Notes under the pieces: model-generated
Seen by the model: the letters and a program-made list of their open reading frames with translations, nothing else
The model's database searches: none
What the model was told of the DNA's origin: nothing
In this document: one piece after another, positions 19,983 to 28,041 of the stretch
Numbering within the stretch: the stretch's first letter is position 1
Layout of the letters: the number at the start of each line of letters is the position of its first letter
Assembly: GCF_012276985.1 (NCBI RefSeq)
Contig: NZ_JAAXMM010000009.1
Coordinates: 1-64,000, forward strand
Direction of reading: 5' to 3'
From: Agrobacterium sp. a22-2
GTDB lineage: Bacteria; Pseudomonadota; Alphaproteobacteria; Rhizobiales; Rhizobiaceae
Length of the DNA stretch: 64,000 nt
Translations under genes and position numbers: made by a program

Positions 19983-20552
19983 TCAGGCGTCTTTCCGTGC
20001 GGTTTCGCGGGCGGCGGCGGCTTCCGCCGTGACCCGCAGCCAGGACGAGGTTTCGCGCAGCGACTGGTTGACCGGCTTCTGCACCGTCATGATGGCGCTT
20101 CCCTTCTCCATGGACTGGGCCCCCTTCCAGGCCTGAACCCAGACGCAAGGCATGTCCGGCTCGACCTCACAATTGCCATTGGCGCGCACGCCACCGCAGG
20201 GGCCGTTGCGCAGCTGTTTGGGACAGTTCATCGGGCAGGACATGCCCGTCGACGACAGCGCGCACTGACCGCACATGCGACAGTCGAACAGCAGGCCTTT
20301 GACATTGCGCTCGACGAAGGTGATCGGCTTTTCGACGCGCGAGTAGCCGATCGCTTTCCACACGGGATGCAGCAGCAGGAATGTGTGGGCGAAGCGGTGA
20401 TAGACCCATTCGAGAAAGCGCGAATGGCGGACCGACCAGAGCCGGATGGTGTAGCTGCGGCGGGCGCGGCGGTTGGGCGACACGCCGGCCGGAGTATAGG
20501 CGCCGGTGGCGGCCTTTTTGGCCGGGGCGGCATTGCCTTTGAGATCAGGCAT
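19983..20552 (-). CDS. MetV-like protein (MTHFR C-terminal, cysteine-rich domain)
   Basis: A 189-residue protein whose central region has eight cysteines (91, 94, 97, 106, 110, 119, 128 and 136) in the MCGQCALSSTGMSCPMNCPK arrangement of the MTHFR_C domain. In acetogens the equivalent MetV subunit pairs with MetF. Here it immediately precedes metF (2-base gap) and overlaps the upstream gene by 8 bases, with GGAGG ahead of ATG 20552. Predicted role: metal or Fe-S partner of MetF, perhaps passing electrons. Cofactor and direction are inferences. Confidence 0.8.
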   Translation of the reverse strand: MPDLKGNAAPAKKAATGAYTPAGVSPNRRARRSYTIRLWSVRHSRFLEWVYHRFAHTFLLLHPVWKAIGYSRVEKPITFVERNVKGLLFDCRMCGQCALSSTGMSCPMNCPKQLRNGPCGGVRANGNCEVEPDMPCVWVQAWKGAQSMEKGSAIMTVQKPVNQSLRETSSWLRVTAEAAAARETARKDA

Positions 20553-20847
20553 CGGCGCGGCCTCCGGCGTGAACCAGGGCCACCAGCCGGGCCTTGTCAT
20601 AGGCCGCCTCGATCTCGGCCACGGCTTTGTCGGCCTCGGCCTCCAGATCGTCGCCGACCGGCGTCGGATCGGCCTTGCGCCATTCGGCGAGATAATCGCC
20701 GGATTCGGCAGCGCCGGTGCGCATCGCCGCCATATCGATCGCCTCGGTGAAGCGCAGCGACAGCTCGCGCTTGGCGTTTTTGCGACCCTGCTTGATGATG
20801 ACCTGGGCGGGTATGTCGCGCCAGTAGACGATGATCCGATCCGCCAT
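20545..20847 (-). CDS. Virulence_fact-domain protein, first gene of the metF operon
   Basis: A 100-residue protein beginning MADRIIVYWRDIPAQVIIK, the signature of the small family named 'virulence factor' (PF13769), whose function is unknown despite the name. ATG 20847 has GGGAGA 9 bases upstream; a TTG three codons earlier is less likely. Its 3' end overlaps the MetV-like gene by 8 bases, which indicates translational coupling and a functional link to the C1 operon. Confidence 0.8.
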   Translation of the reverse strand: MADRIIVYWRDIPAQVIIKQGRKNAKRELSLRFTEAIDMAAMRTGAAESGDYLAEWRKADPTPVGDDLEAEADKAVAEIEAAYDKARLVALVHAGGRADA

Positions 20848-20903
20848 GTCCTTCAATCTCCCTTTGCGTCACAATGCACGCGCTTCCGACAATGGACTGC
20901 GCT

Positions 20904-20918
20904 TGCGACGACGTCGCA
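20904..20918. promoter_or_regulatory. GCGAC palindrome upstream of the metF operon
   Basis: TGCGACG (20904-20910) and CGTCGCA (20912-20918) form a 7+1+7 palindrome 57 bases upstream of the first gene of the leftward C1 operon. The GCGAC core recurs upstream of mttB, the GlxA-family regulator, the betaine transporter and cobQ, consistent with a shared AraC/GlxA-type operator (inference). Confidence 0.45.
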
Positions 20919-20945
20919 TATGCTGAAATACGACGCGGCGGAGAT

Positions 20946-21722
20946 TTACCAGATTCGCCGGGTCAAACCGACAGAGATCCATGTCCAGAGGGCGGGCGGA
21001 AATCTTAAATGCGACGGTCCGGCCGGCATGATCGGCGCAAGGCTGCCGTCGAGCGCATCACCGACGGCGCGCGACACGATGTCGAGGGCGGCGGCCGTCA
21101 GAAGCATCGGATAGGTGGAGATGAAGTCGCCTTGGGCGGGGGTGGTTCGCACCTCGTAGAGCGTGCCGCCGGTATCGGTGCCGGCATCGACCAGATGCAC
21201 GGTGGCGCCGAAATTTTCGCGATCCCCTTCGACCAGCGACCAGTATCCGCCCATCTGGCCGCGATAGGCGGGATTGATGCCGGCATGCAGGTTGAGGACC
21301 GAACAGGGTATGGCGGCGAGGGCCTTCCGGCTGAGCAGGCGGGTGGAGACCAGCAGGGTGACGGCGGGTTTCAGATCGGCGATGCGTTGAAGCGTGTCGG
21401 CACCATTGATCGAGGCGACCTTGTGCACAGGAATCCGGGGATTGGGATTCGGGTCGACGCGGAAGGTTCTGCAGATCTCATCGATGCGCTTTTGCGCGGC
21501 TTTGCGCAGCAGTCGTGCGGCGATCATGGTGGCGAGCTGGCCGGTCGCCTGCAGGACCCCGAGGCGCCGGGCGCGGCGGCGCCAGATCTCGGCCTTGGAT
21601 TCCGGGCTTTCCTCGATGACGTGCAGGTCGGGATAACGGGCATGGAGCGCGTTGATGACGATGGCCGGGTTTGGGCCGCCGGCGGTCATCACCACCACTC
21701 TTTTGTTTATTTCGCTCGCCAT
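20946..21722 (-). CDS. Formyltransferase-fold protein
   Basis: A 258-residue protein of the formyl-THF-dependent formyltransferase superfamily. The catalytic region reads SVLNLHAGINPAYRGQMGGYW, with the Asn and His expected for GART/Fmt-like enzymes, and HLVDAGTDTGGTL supplies the Asp. The N-terminal 90 residues are unlike PurN or Fmt. ATG 21722 starts MASEINKRVVV. Being next to the metF operon it may use THF-bound one-carbon units, but a sugar- or surface-modification role is equally possible given the adjacent ExoD-like gene. Confidence 0.75.
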   Translation of the reverse strand: MASEINKRVVVMTAGGPNPAIVINALHARYPDLHVIEESPESKAEIWRRRARRLGVLQATGQLATMIAARLLRKAAQKRIDEICRTFRVDPNPNPRIPVHKVASINGADTLQRIADLKPAVTLLVSTRLLSRKALAAIPCSVLNLHAGINPAYRGQMGGYWSLVEGDRENFGATVHLVDAGTDTGGTLYEVRTTPAQGDFISTYPMLLTAAALDIVSRAVGDALDGSLAPIMPAGPSHLRFPPALWTWISVGLTRRIW

Positions 21723-21736
21723 ATCGACCCGAACCT

Positions 21737-22384
21737 TCAAAAGACCAGAGAGAACAGGGCGCCGGCCGTGCAGACGATGAAGCCGGCGATGGCGACCGAG
21801 AGCAGGCCGACCAGGCAGCCGACGAGGACGCCGGCGCCGTCGCGTTCGGAATGGGCAAAGCCGATGATGGCCAGGGCAAAGGCCGGCGGCCAGTTGCCGA
21901 GCGGAATGGGCAGCACGATGATGACGGCGAGGAACAATGCGTAGACGCCGAGGACCCGTTCGGAGACGCGGGTTCCGAGGAACCAGAAGCGCGGCAGGAC
22001 CCAGGTTTCGGCCCGCTTCAGCCAAGGGCCGATGCGCTTGACGATGAGATCGAAGGTCTGCGGTTCGAAACCGTAGTCGCCGATGCGGCGCGGCAGGTAG
22101 ACACGGCCGTGCGGCGAGGCGATCATCTGCCAGGCGACGAAGACCAGCGGCAGGCCGAGAATGAACGTGGCGCCGGGCGGCAGCGGTACAAGGTTTGGAA
22201 GCGCGAAAACCAGCAGGAAGGCGCCGAAGGAGCGATCCTGCAGGGCGACGGCGATGTCGCGAATGGTGATCCTGGAGGCGGACGTCCGCGACAGGCGGAC
22301 GAGGAGATCGGACAAATGCTCGGGCGCTTGCGCCTCGTCTGATTTGTCGAAGGAACTGTCAAGCGTTGCCACCCTGTTGGTCAT
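21737..22384 (-). CDS. ExoD-family membrane protein
   Basis: A 215-residue protein with several hydrophobic segments and the ExoD-family core ([30 protein letters not shown] and LPIPLGNWPPAFALAIIG). ExoD was first linked to exopolysaccharide production and nodule invasion in Sinorhizobium; the biochemical role is unknown. ATG 22384 follows AAAGGCAAGA. It lies 14 bases upstream of the formyltransferase-fold gene, so the two are probably co-transcribed. Confidence 0.85.
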   Translation of the reverse strand: MTNRVATLDSSFDKSDEAQAPEHLSDLLVRLSRTSASRITIRDIAVALQDRSFGAFLLVFALPNLVPLPPGATFILGLPLVFVAWQMIASPHGRVYLPRRIGDYGFEPQTFDLIVKRIGPWLKRAETWVLPRFWFLGTRVSERVLGVYALFLAVIIVLPIPLGNWPPAFALAIIGFAHSERDGAGVLVGCLVGLLSVAIAGFIVCTAGALFSLVF

Positions 22385-22596
22385 TTCTTGCCTTTTGGAT
22401 TTTTGTTGACCTGGGATCATCTTGGCGGAGGTCGATTAGAAAGGGCTTAAGTCGGGGCTCGGGGCAAGGGCAATTTCGCCAATAGCGTAAAGGGCCGATT
22501 AACGGGCGGACCCGCGTCGCATGTCTGCCTTGATTTCCGCCAAAACCGGTGCGAGGAACGCGATCGTCGATTTTGTTCCATCGGGGAGAAATTTTT

Positions 22597-22773
22597 ATGG
22601 TCACCAAGACGTCCACGCTTTCCAAGGGCCTCGCAACCGTTGCCGTGATCGGCGTGTCGCTCATCTCGCTGTCGGGCTGCGGCAATACGATCCGCGGCGT
22701 CGGGCGCGATGTCGGCAATGTTGTCGACGCGACGCAGGATGCCGGCCAGAGCGTGGCGAATTCGGTGAAGTGA
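22597..22773 (+). CDS. Entericidin A/B-family lipoprotein
   Basis: A 58-residue protein with a hydrophobic signal ending in the lipobox LSGC and the mature motif GCGNTIRGVGRDVGN. Entericidins are tiny envelope lipoproteins, in E. coli a toxin/antidote pair controlled by stress. ATG 22597 follows GGGGAGAAA. A second entericidin lies at 23437-23595, and the DUF1638 gene sits between them on the other strand. Confidence 0.85.
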   Translation: MVTKTSTLSKGLATVAVIGVSLISLSGCGNTIRGVGRDVGNVVDATQDAGQSVANSVK

Positions 22774-22785
22774 CGCCGTCGGTGA

Positions 22786-23388
22786 TTAGAGGGCCGCGAG
22801 TTCGGTCTTGAGGTCGCCATAGCCGGTAAAGCGATATTCGTAGGCAAGCCCCAGAAACGCGGCGGCTTGCCTGGCCTTGTCCTGCAGAACAGGGTCTGCC
22901 TCCTGGGAGAGGTAGACCAGTTTGCGGTAGTTTGAAAAATACATGTCGCGCAGTTCTGGATGGCGGTCGAGGCCGAGCGGCTCGACCACGAAGGCCTCGA
23001 ACTGACGGGCCAGGAAATCGGTCAGGAAAAACGAGGTGAAATCCTCGTCCCAGCGCGCCTCGAAATCGGCGTTTCCGGCAAAGAAGGAATAACAGTGGGG
23101 ACCGGACAGCCGGGTTATGCCTTCCCGCTCGCAAATGGCGTCGATGGCGCCACCGGTGCCGCAATCGGCGTACCCCACGAAAATCCGTTCCGCACCCTCG
23201 GCCCTTGCCTCGGCAATGGCTTTTTCGAGGCCCGGCGCAATCTTTTGCGGATGGGAATGCCAGATGGCGGGCAGGCATTGCAGCGCGACATGATCCATCC
23301 GATTGACCCGGACAATGGCCATGATTTCCCGGGCGATGGCGCCGCAGGCGATCACGTGAACCTTTTGCCGAGTTGTGCGTTGTTCCAT
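22786..23388 (-). CDS. DUF1638 protein, linked to corrinoid methyltransferases
   Basis: A 200-residue protein with the DUF1638 signatures VIACGA (Cys15), VGYADCGTGG (Cys76) and GPHCYSFFAG (Cys99). DUF1638 genes are repeatedly found beside methylamine/betaine methyltransferases in archaea and bacteria, but the function is not established. The conserved cysteines suggest a metal or corrinoid handling role (inference). ATG 23388 is preceded by AAAGG. It lies between the MetF operon and the corrinoid protein gene, separated from the latter by two rightward small genes. Confidence 0.8.
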   Translation of the reverse strand: MEQRTTRQKVHVIACGAIAREIMAIVRVNRMDHVALQCLPAIWHSHPQKIAPGLEKAIAEARAEGAERIFVGYADCGTGGAIDAICEREGITRLSGPHCYSFFAGNADFEARWDEDFTSFFLTDFLARQFEAFVVEPLGLDRHPELRDMYFSNYRKLVYLSQEADPVLQDKARQAAAFLGLAYEYRFTGYGDLKTELAAL

Positions 23389-23436
23389 CGCTAAGCCTTT
23401 AAACCAACCGATTGTCGATCAAGGGGTCATTCTACC

Positions 23437-23595
23437 ATGTATGCCAAAAAAATTCCCGCCGCCGCTGTTCTCGTTCTCGCCGTCCTGTCGCTGAGCGCCT
23501 GCGGCAATACCATTCGCGGCATGGGCAAGGATACGGCCAATACGGTCGACGCCACGCAGGCCGCCGGCCGCAATGTCGAACAGGCTGCCCAGTAA
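23437..23595 (+). CDS. Second entericidin-family lipoprotein
   Basis: A 52-residue protein: signal VLVLAVLSLSAC with lipobox LSAC, then GNTIRGMGKDTANTVDATQ, clearly paralogous to the protein at 22597-22773. AAGGGG lies upstream of ATG 23437. Two entericidins 0.7 kb apart on the same strand recall the enteric ecnA/ecnB pair, although which, if either, is toxic cannot be said. Confidence 0.8.
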   Translation: MYAKKIPAAAVLVLAVLSLSACGNTIRGMGKDTANTVDATQAAGRNVEQAAQ

Positions 23596-23622
23596 CACTG
23601 GACCCAAGGGAGGGGATGAACG

Positions 23623-23781
23623 ATGTCGCTCTCTGTCACCGCCAAATTGAGCGCCGCCTATATCCTGGCGGTGCTTTTGTCCGCAGCCGGACATTCCGCA
23701 TGGGACGCCGGCCGCTCCACAGAGATGGCCTCGATGGTGCCGGCGGATCTTGCCGCCGGCTCCGGATTGACCGGGCGCTAG
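23623..23781 (+). CDS. Small hypothetical exported peptide
   Basis: A 52-residue frame starting ATG 23623 after GGGAGGGG. The N-terminal half is hydrophobic (LSAAYILAVLLSAAGHS), like a signal peptide or membrane anchor; the rest is short and polar. It follows the second entericidin by 27 bases and could be co-transcribed with it. No family recognised. Confidence 0.45.
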   Translation: MSLSVTAKLSAAYILAVLLSAAGHSAWDAGRSTEMASMVPADLAAGSGLTGR

Positions 23782-23799
23782 ACGTCCGGTCTTTTAGCC

Positions 23800-24501
23800 T
23801 CAGGCGCGACCGGCCAGCCGGTTGTGCTTGCGGTTGATGAAGTCCTTCGCCGTTTCGACGGCCACCGCCGCATCGCGACAATAGGCGTCGGCGCCCACGG
23901 CCCTGCCGAACTCCTCGTTGAGCGGCGCGCCGCCGACCAGCACGATGTAATCATCGCGCATGCCCTTTTCCTTCAGCGTATCGATGACCACCTTCATATA
24001 GGGCATGGTCGTGGTCAGAAGTGCCGACATGCCGAGAATGTCCGGCTTCTCGCGCTCGATGGCTTCCAGATAGTTTTCGACCGGATTGTTGATGCCGAGA
24101 TCGATGACGTCGAAACCGGCCCCTTCCATCATCATGCCGACCAGGTTCTTGCCGATATCATGGATATCGCCCTTGACGGTGCCGATCACCATCTTGCCCT
24201 GCTTCGGGGCGCCGGTGGCGGCCAGCAGGGGGCGCAGAATGGTCATGCCGGCCTTCATGGCATTGGCCGACAGCAGCACTTCCGGAACGAACAGGATGCC
24301 GTCGCGGAAGTCGATACCGACGATGCGCATGCCTTCGACCAGAGCCTGGGTCAGAACATCGTAAGGCGTCCAGCCGCGATCGAGCAGGATGCGCGTGCCC
24401 TGCTCGATTTCCTCTTTCATGCCGTCGTAGAGGTCATCATGCATCTGCTGCACAAGTTCTTCGTCGGACAGATCTTCGAGAATGATTTCGTCGTCTGACA
24501 T
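23800..24501 (-). CDS. Methyltransferase corrinoid protein (MtbC/MtgC family)
   Basis: A 233-residue cobalamin-binding protein with an N-terminal helical methionine-synthase-like cap and a Rossmann B12 domain. The lower-ligand motif DxHxxG is present (Asp112, His114 and Gly117 in GDIHDIGKNL), with SALLTTT and GGAPL further on. It would carry the methyl group between the MttB-like enzyme and the THF methyltransferase. ATG 24501 lies 252 bases from the divergent mttB-like gene, so the pair shares an upstream region. Its substrate follows that of MttB, so MtgC versus MttC cannot be decided. Confidence 0.92.
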   Translation of the reverse strand: MSDDEIILEDLSDEELVQQMHDDLYDGMKEEIEQGTRILLDRGWTPYDVLTQALVEGMRIVGIDFRDGILFVPEVLLSANAMKAGMTILRPLLAATGAPKQGKMVIGTVKGDIHDIGKNLVGMMMEGAGFDVIDLGINNPVENYLEAIEREKPDILGMSALLTTTMPYMKVVIDTLKEKGMRDDYIVLVGGAPLNEEFGRAVGADAYCRDAAVAVETAKDFINRKHNRLAGRA

Positions 24502-24536
24502 GATGGTGCTTTCCGATTGGCTCGATCGCGATTCAG

Positions 24537-24631
24537 TGTCGCAGTCATCAGAGACTGCATGATCAGCAGTTAAACCTCAATATCGCTAAAAACTCTTTTC
24601 GATAGCGACGCCGTACCCTTGAAAAGCGACG
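24537..24631. promoter_or_regulatory. Divergent promoter region with TGTCGC/GCGAC sites
   Basis: Between the corrinoid protein and methyltransferase genes lie TGTCGCA at 24537-24543 and GCGAC at 24605-24609 and 24626-24630 (21 bases apart, two helical turns). A TCGCTA-N14-TAGCGA inverted repeat spans 24583-24608. These match the half-sites upstream of the GlxA-family gene and others, so joint control is plausible. Confidence 0.45.
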
Positions 24632-24753
24632 GTAACGGACCAACGATGTCTGTTCCGTGCAAGTGGTTGGCGCATTAAGGAAGGTTTGAGATCGGAATTC
24701 GAATAGCATAGAGACATGACAGAGCGCGGAGAGCGCCAGAGCGAGGAACGACC

Positions 24754-26322
24754 ATGGACGATATCACAGAGCAGTCAGGCGCCGCCGGCCGGCGGTCGCG
24801 TGGAGAGGGACGGGGAGCGGCTGCACGGCGCGCCTCGCGGACCGGCGGCGGAGCCGGGCCGTCGCTTCCCTATATCCAGCGCAAGATCGGCGTCTATGAG
24901 GTCCTCGATGAGGAAGGGCTGCAACTGATCGAACGCAATGCCGATATCGTGCTCGAAGAAATCGGCATCGAGTTTCGCGACGATGCCGAGGCGCTTGATT
25001 TGTGGAAGCAGGCCGGCGCCGATGTGCGCGGCCAGCGCGTGCATTTCCCGAAAGGTCTGTGCCGCGAACTCTTGAAGACCGCGCCGTCGGTTTTCACCTG
25101 GCATGCCCGCAATCCGGAGCGCAATGTGCAGATCGGCGGCAATGCCACGGTCTTCGCGCCGGTCTACGGCCCTCCCTTCGTACGCGATCTTGAAGGCGTG
25201 CGCCGCTATGCGACGATCGAGGATTTCCGCAATTTCGTGAAGCTGGCCTATATGGCGCCGTCGATCCATTCGTCGGGCGGCACGGTCTGCGAGCCGGTGG
25301 ATATTCCGGTCAACAAGCGCCATCTCGACATGGTCTACAGCCATATCAAATATTCCGACAAGCCGTTCATGGGCTCGGTGACGGCGCCCGAGCGCGCCGA
25401 AGACACGATCGCCATGGCCAAGCTGGTGTTCGGTGACGATTTCGTCGAGAACAACTGCGTGACGCTCAACCTGATCAATGCCAATTCGCCGATGGTGTTC
25501 GACGAAACCATGGTCGGGGCACTGAAGGTCTATGCGCGCCACAACCAGGCCAGCGTCGTCTCGCCGTTCATCCTGTCGGGCGCCATGAGCCCGGTGACGG
25601 TCGCCGGCACGCTGACGCAGATTCTCGCCGAAGTGCTGGCGGGCGCCTCGTTCACGCAGCTGATCCGCAAGGGTTCGCCGGTGCTGTTCGGCACGTTTGC
25701 CGCCTCCATCTCGATGCAGTCGGGGGCGCCGACCTTCGGCACGCCGGAGCCGTCGCTGGTCTCCTACGGCGCGGCGCAGCTGGCGCGTCGTCTCGGCCTG
25801 CCGTTCCGCACCGGCGGTTCGCTGTGCGGCTCCAAGGTGCCGGACGCCCAGGCCGCCCATGAAAGCGCCAATACGCTCAACACCACGCTTTTGGCCGGCA
25901 CGAATTTCGTGCTGCATGCGGCCGGATGGCTCGAAGGCGGTCTGGTGTCGTCCTACGAGAAGTTCATGATCGACCAGGACCAGCTCGGCATGATGCAGAA
26001 GATGGCCATGGGCGTCGACCTGTCGGAAGACGGCCAGGCGATGGACGCGATCCGCGAAGTCGGCCCCGGCAGCCACTATCTCGGCTGCTCCCATACCCAG
26101 GCCAATTTCCAAACCGCTTTCTACCGTTCGGCGCTGATGGACAACAATTCCTTCGAACAGTGGGAGATCGAAGGCGAGAAGCGCATCGAGGACCGCGCCA
26201 ATGCGCTGTGCCGCTCATGGCTCGACAGTTACGAAGCGCCGCCGCTCGATCCTGCCATCGACGAGGCGCTGCTCGCCTTTATCAAGGACCGCAAGGATTC
26301 GATGCCCGACGCTTTCACCTGA
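24754..26322 (+). CDS. MttB-superfamily corrinoid methyltransferase, non-pyrrolysine type
   Basis: A 522-residue member of the trimethylamine methyltransferase (MttB) superfamily with no in-frame stop, so it lacks pyrrolysine. Non-pyrrolysine members include the glycine betaine methyltransferase MtgB of Desulfitobacterium and proline betaine or carnitine enzymes. Family segments: GGNATVFAPVYGPPFV, MGSVTAPERAEDTI, LSGAMSPVTVAGTL and GGSLCGSKVPDAQAAHES. The N-terminal 35 residues are Gly/Arg-rich. ATG 24754 follows GAGGAA. It would methylate the corrinoid protein encoded divergently. Glycine betaine is the favoured substrate from context (betaine-type ABC transporter, Bmt, GbdR-like regulator), but proline betaine, choline or carnitine are possible. 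Confidence 0.9.
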   Translation: MDDITEQSGAAGRRSRGEGRGAAARRASRTGGGAGPSLPYIQRKIGVYEVLDEEGLQLIERNADIVLEEIGIEFRDDAEALDLWKQAGADVRGQRVHFPKGLCRELLKTAPSVFTWHARNPERNVQIGGNATVFAPVYGPPFVRDLEGVRRYATIEDFRNFVKLAYMAPSIHSSGGTVCEPVDIPVNKRHLDMVYSHIKYSDKPFMGSVTAPERAEDTIAMAKLVFGDDFVENNCVTLNLINANSPMVFDETMVGALKVYARHNQASVVSPFILSGAMSPVTVAGTLTQILAEVLAGASFTQLIRKGSPVLFGTFAASISMQSGAPTFGTPEPSLVSYGAAQLARRLGLPFRTGGSLCGSKVPDAQAAHESANTLNTTLLAGTNFVLHAAGWLEGGLVSSYEKFMIDQDQLGMMQKMAMGVDLSEDGQAMDAIREVGPGSHYLGCSHTQANFQTAFYRSALMDNNSFEQWEIEGEKRIEDRANALCRSWLDSYEAPPLDPAIDEALLAFIKDRKDSMPDAFT

Positions 26323-26423
26323 AGGCATCCCGACACCGCCAGGGAGCAAGGCGGCGCGCGACAGGTGGCTGATATGATTCAAGAATCGGTCTGGCGTCCG
26401 CACTACAAATACGAGGGGCCGCG

Positions 26424-27122
26424 ATGAGCGGCCTTTCTCTTATTCTCGAGGAGTTGGCACGGGCGTTGGAGCCGCATGGCTTGCTTTTGCGTGGTGTCGT
26501 GCCCTTCGAGCCGGGGCAGGGCGGCCCTGACCTTGCCGATGGCAAGCCGGCGCTAACGCTCGTGCTGATCGGCAATGCCGGCGGATCGCTGTGGGAGCCG
26601 TTCAGCCGCTGGCGAAAGCTGCAGCCGGATCGCGGCGGCCCGGATCCGCTCGATCGCTGGTCGGCGCAAGTGATAGGCCCGCTGGCCACACGTTATGGCG
26701 CGACCGCCTATTTTCCATCCGACCAGCCTTACCAGCCGTTCCAGCAATGGGCGATGCGGGCCGAAGGCCTGAAGGCCTCGCCGCTCGGCATTCTCATTCA
26801 TCCGCTCTACGGGCTGTGGCATGGCTATCGCGGCGCCCTGGGCTTTGCCGAGGCCCTCGACGGCGGGGCAGAACAGCGACATCAGCCGCAGCCTTGCGAG
26901 ACATGCATCGGCAAGCCGTGCCTTACGCACTGTCCCGTGGAAGCCGTCGGCATGGAGCGCTTCGATGTAGCGTCTTGCCGGTCGTATCTTTCGAGCGATG
27001 AAGGCAAGGCCGGATGCATGGTGAAGGGCTGTGCGGCCCGAAATGCCTGTCCCATCGGGGCGGCCTACCGGTATCCGGCAGGCCAGCTCCGTTTTCACAT
27101 GCAGGCGCTGAAGCGCCTGTAA
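26424..27122 (+). CDS. QueG-like double [4Fe-4S] ferredoxin protein
   Basis: A 232-residue protein whose C-terminal third has two cysteine clusters: Cys158-x2-Cys161-x4-Cys166-x3-Cys170-Pro, then Cys185, Cys198, Cys203 and Cys209-Pro, as in the ferredoxin part of QueG and reductive dehalogenases. It lacks the long QueG N-terminal B12-binding body, so it is not an epoxyqueuosine reductase. It lies 101 bases downstream of the MttB-like gene in the same direction (ATG 26424, GAGGGG upstream), so it may donate low-potential electrons to the corrinoid activator. Confidence 0.7.
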   Translation: MSGLSLILEELARALEPHGLLLRGVVPFEPGQGGPDLADGKPALTLVLIGNAGGSLWEPFSRWRKLQPDRGGPDPLDRWSAQVIGPLATRYGATAYFPSDQPYQPFQQWAMRAEGLKASPLGILIHPLYGLWHGYRGALGFAEALDGGAEQRHQPQPCETCIGKPCLTHCPVEAVGMERFDVASCRSYLSSDEGKAGCMVKGCAARNACPIGAAYRYPAGQLRFHMQALKRL

Positions 27123-27132
27123 CAGCTGCGCC

Positions 27133-27843
27133 TCAGGCGGCCTTGGCCATCACCTGCTTGCGGGCGGCCGGGCGGGCCGCCTTCTGCGGCAGGAGGGCGA
27201 TCAGTTCGTCGGCGAGCTGGGCAGCGTTTTCGAGTGCCTTGCCGAGATTGCTGACCTCGTCGGGGTTCAGCGCCTGCAGAGCGCCGCCCTTGTCGAAAAT
27301 GTCGCGATAGGCCGCACGTTCGGCAATCGGCGTCCTGAGGGTCGGAATGGCGCGGCTGGCCAGGAAATCCTTGGCGGCCTGCAGGGCGCGGGTGGTGACG
27401 GCGGCGTTGACGCGGGTCAGCACCACCGAATGAGGCACCTGAATGCCGCAGCGGCTGTCCAGTTCCTTCAGCAATTCCAGCACTTCGGCGCCGCCGGCGG
27501 CATCCATGGCACAACCCTGAACCGGGATCATCACATGATCGGCAAGGCCGACAGCCTTGGCGAGAAGGGCATCATGGCTGCTCGGCAGATCGATCAGAAT
27601 ATAGCCGCCGCGCTTCTTGGCCTTGGCGGTCATCTCCTCGATCGTCTCTTCGGTCACGCCGGAGGCAACCGAGATCAGCTTGCCGGCGCCGGCAATGGCA
27701 TGCCAACGGCTGATCCAGCCGCGCGGGTCGGTATCGAGAATGGTGACGCGATTGCCGCGGCGGGCAAGTTCGGAGGCGAGGATGAGGGTCGCCGTGGTTT
27801 TTCCGGCGCCGCCCTTGGTATTGGCAAAAGTGATGACTGGCAT
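27133..27843 (-). CDS. ParA-family ATPase
   Basis: A 236-residue deviant Walker ATPase with the ParA/MinD signature KGGAGKTT at the N-terminus, then LDTDPRG and YILIDLPSSHD. ATG 27843 has AGAGGAAC upstream; a start at 27936 would add 31 poorly conserved residues. There is no parB beside it, so it is an orphan ParA, the kind that positions protein complexes or acts in plasmid-like partition. It converges with the QueG-like gene; no functional link is evident. Confidence 0.88.
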   Translation of the reverse strand: MPVITFANTKGGAGKTTATLILASELARRGNRVTILDTDPRGWISRWHAIAGAGKLISVASGVTEETIEEMTAKAKKRGGYILIDLPSSHDALLAKAVGLADHVMIPVQGCAMDAAGGAEVLELLKELDSRCGIQVPHSVVLTRVNAAVTTRALQAAKDFLASRAIPTLRTPIAERAAYRDIFDKGGALQALNPDEVSNLGKALENAAQLADELIALLPQKAARPAARKQVMAKAA

Positions 27844-28041
27844 AACAGTTCCTCTGGAAATCAGTGATCGAGCCTGTTGATCGCTCTTGAAACGGGCAGC
27901 GCCGAATCCATGCTGCGTGGGAATGAGTTTTGGCAATTATGGTTAATGAAACGTAAATGGCGGATACTGTTGATTAACACCTGTGGCCGATTGCGAACCG
28001 GTCAGCCGCCGCAGGTGTTCGACGAAGAGGCATTGCAGCGT

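Noticed and set aside
24775..26112. 445-residue frame antisense to the MttB-like gene
   Set aside because: His/Arg-rich shadow of a conserved coding strand; no independent evidence.
24754..26322. Pyrrolysine-containing trimethylamine methyltransferase
   Set aside because: The reading frame has no internal TAG, and no pyl genes are present in the window, so it belongs to the non-pyrrolysine branch.
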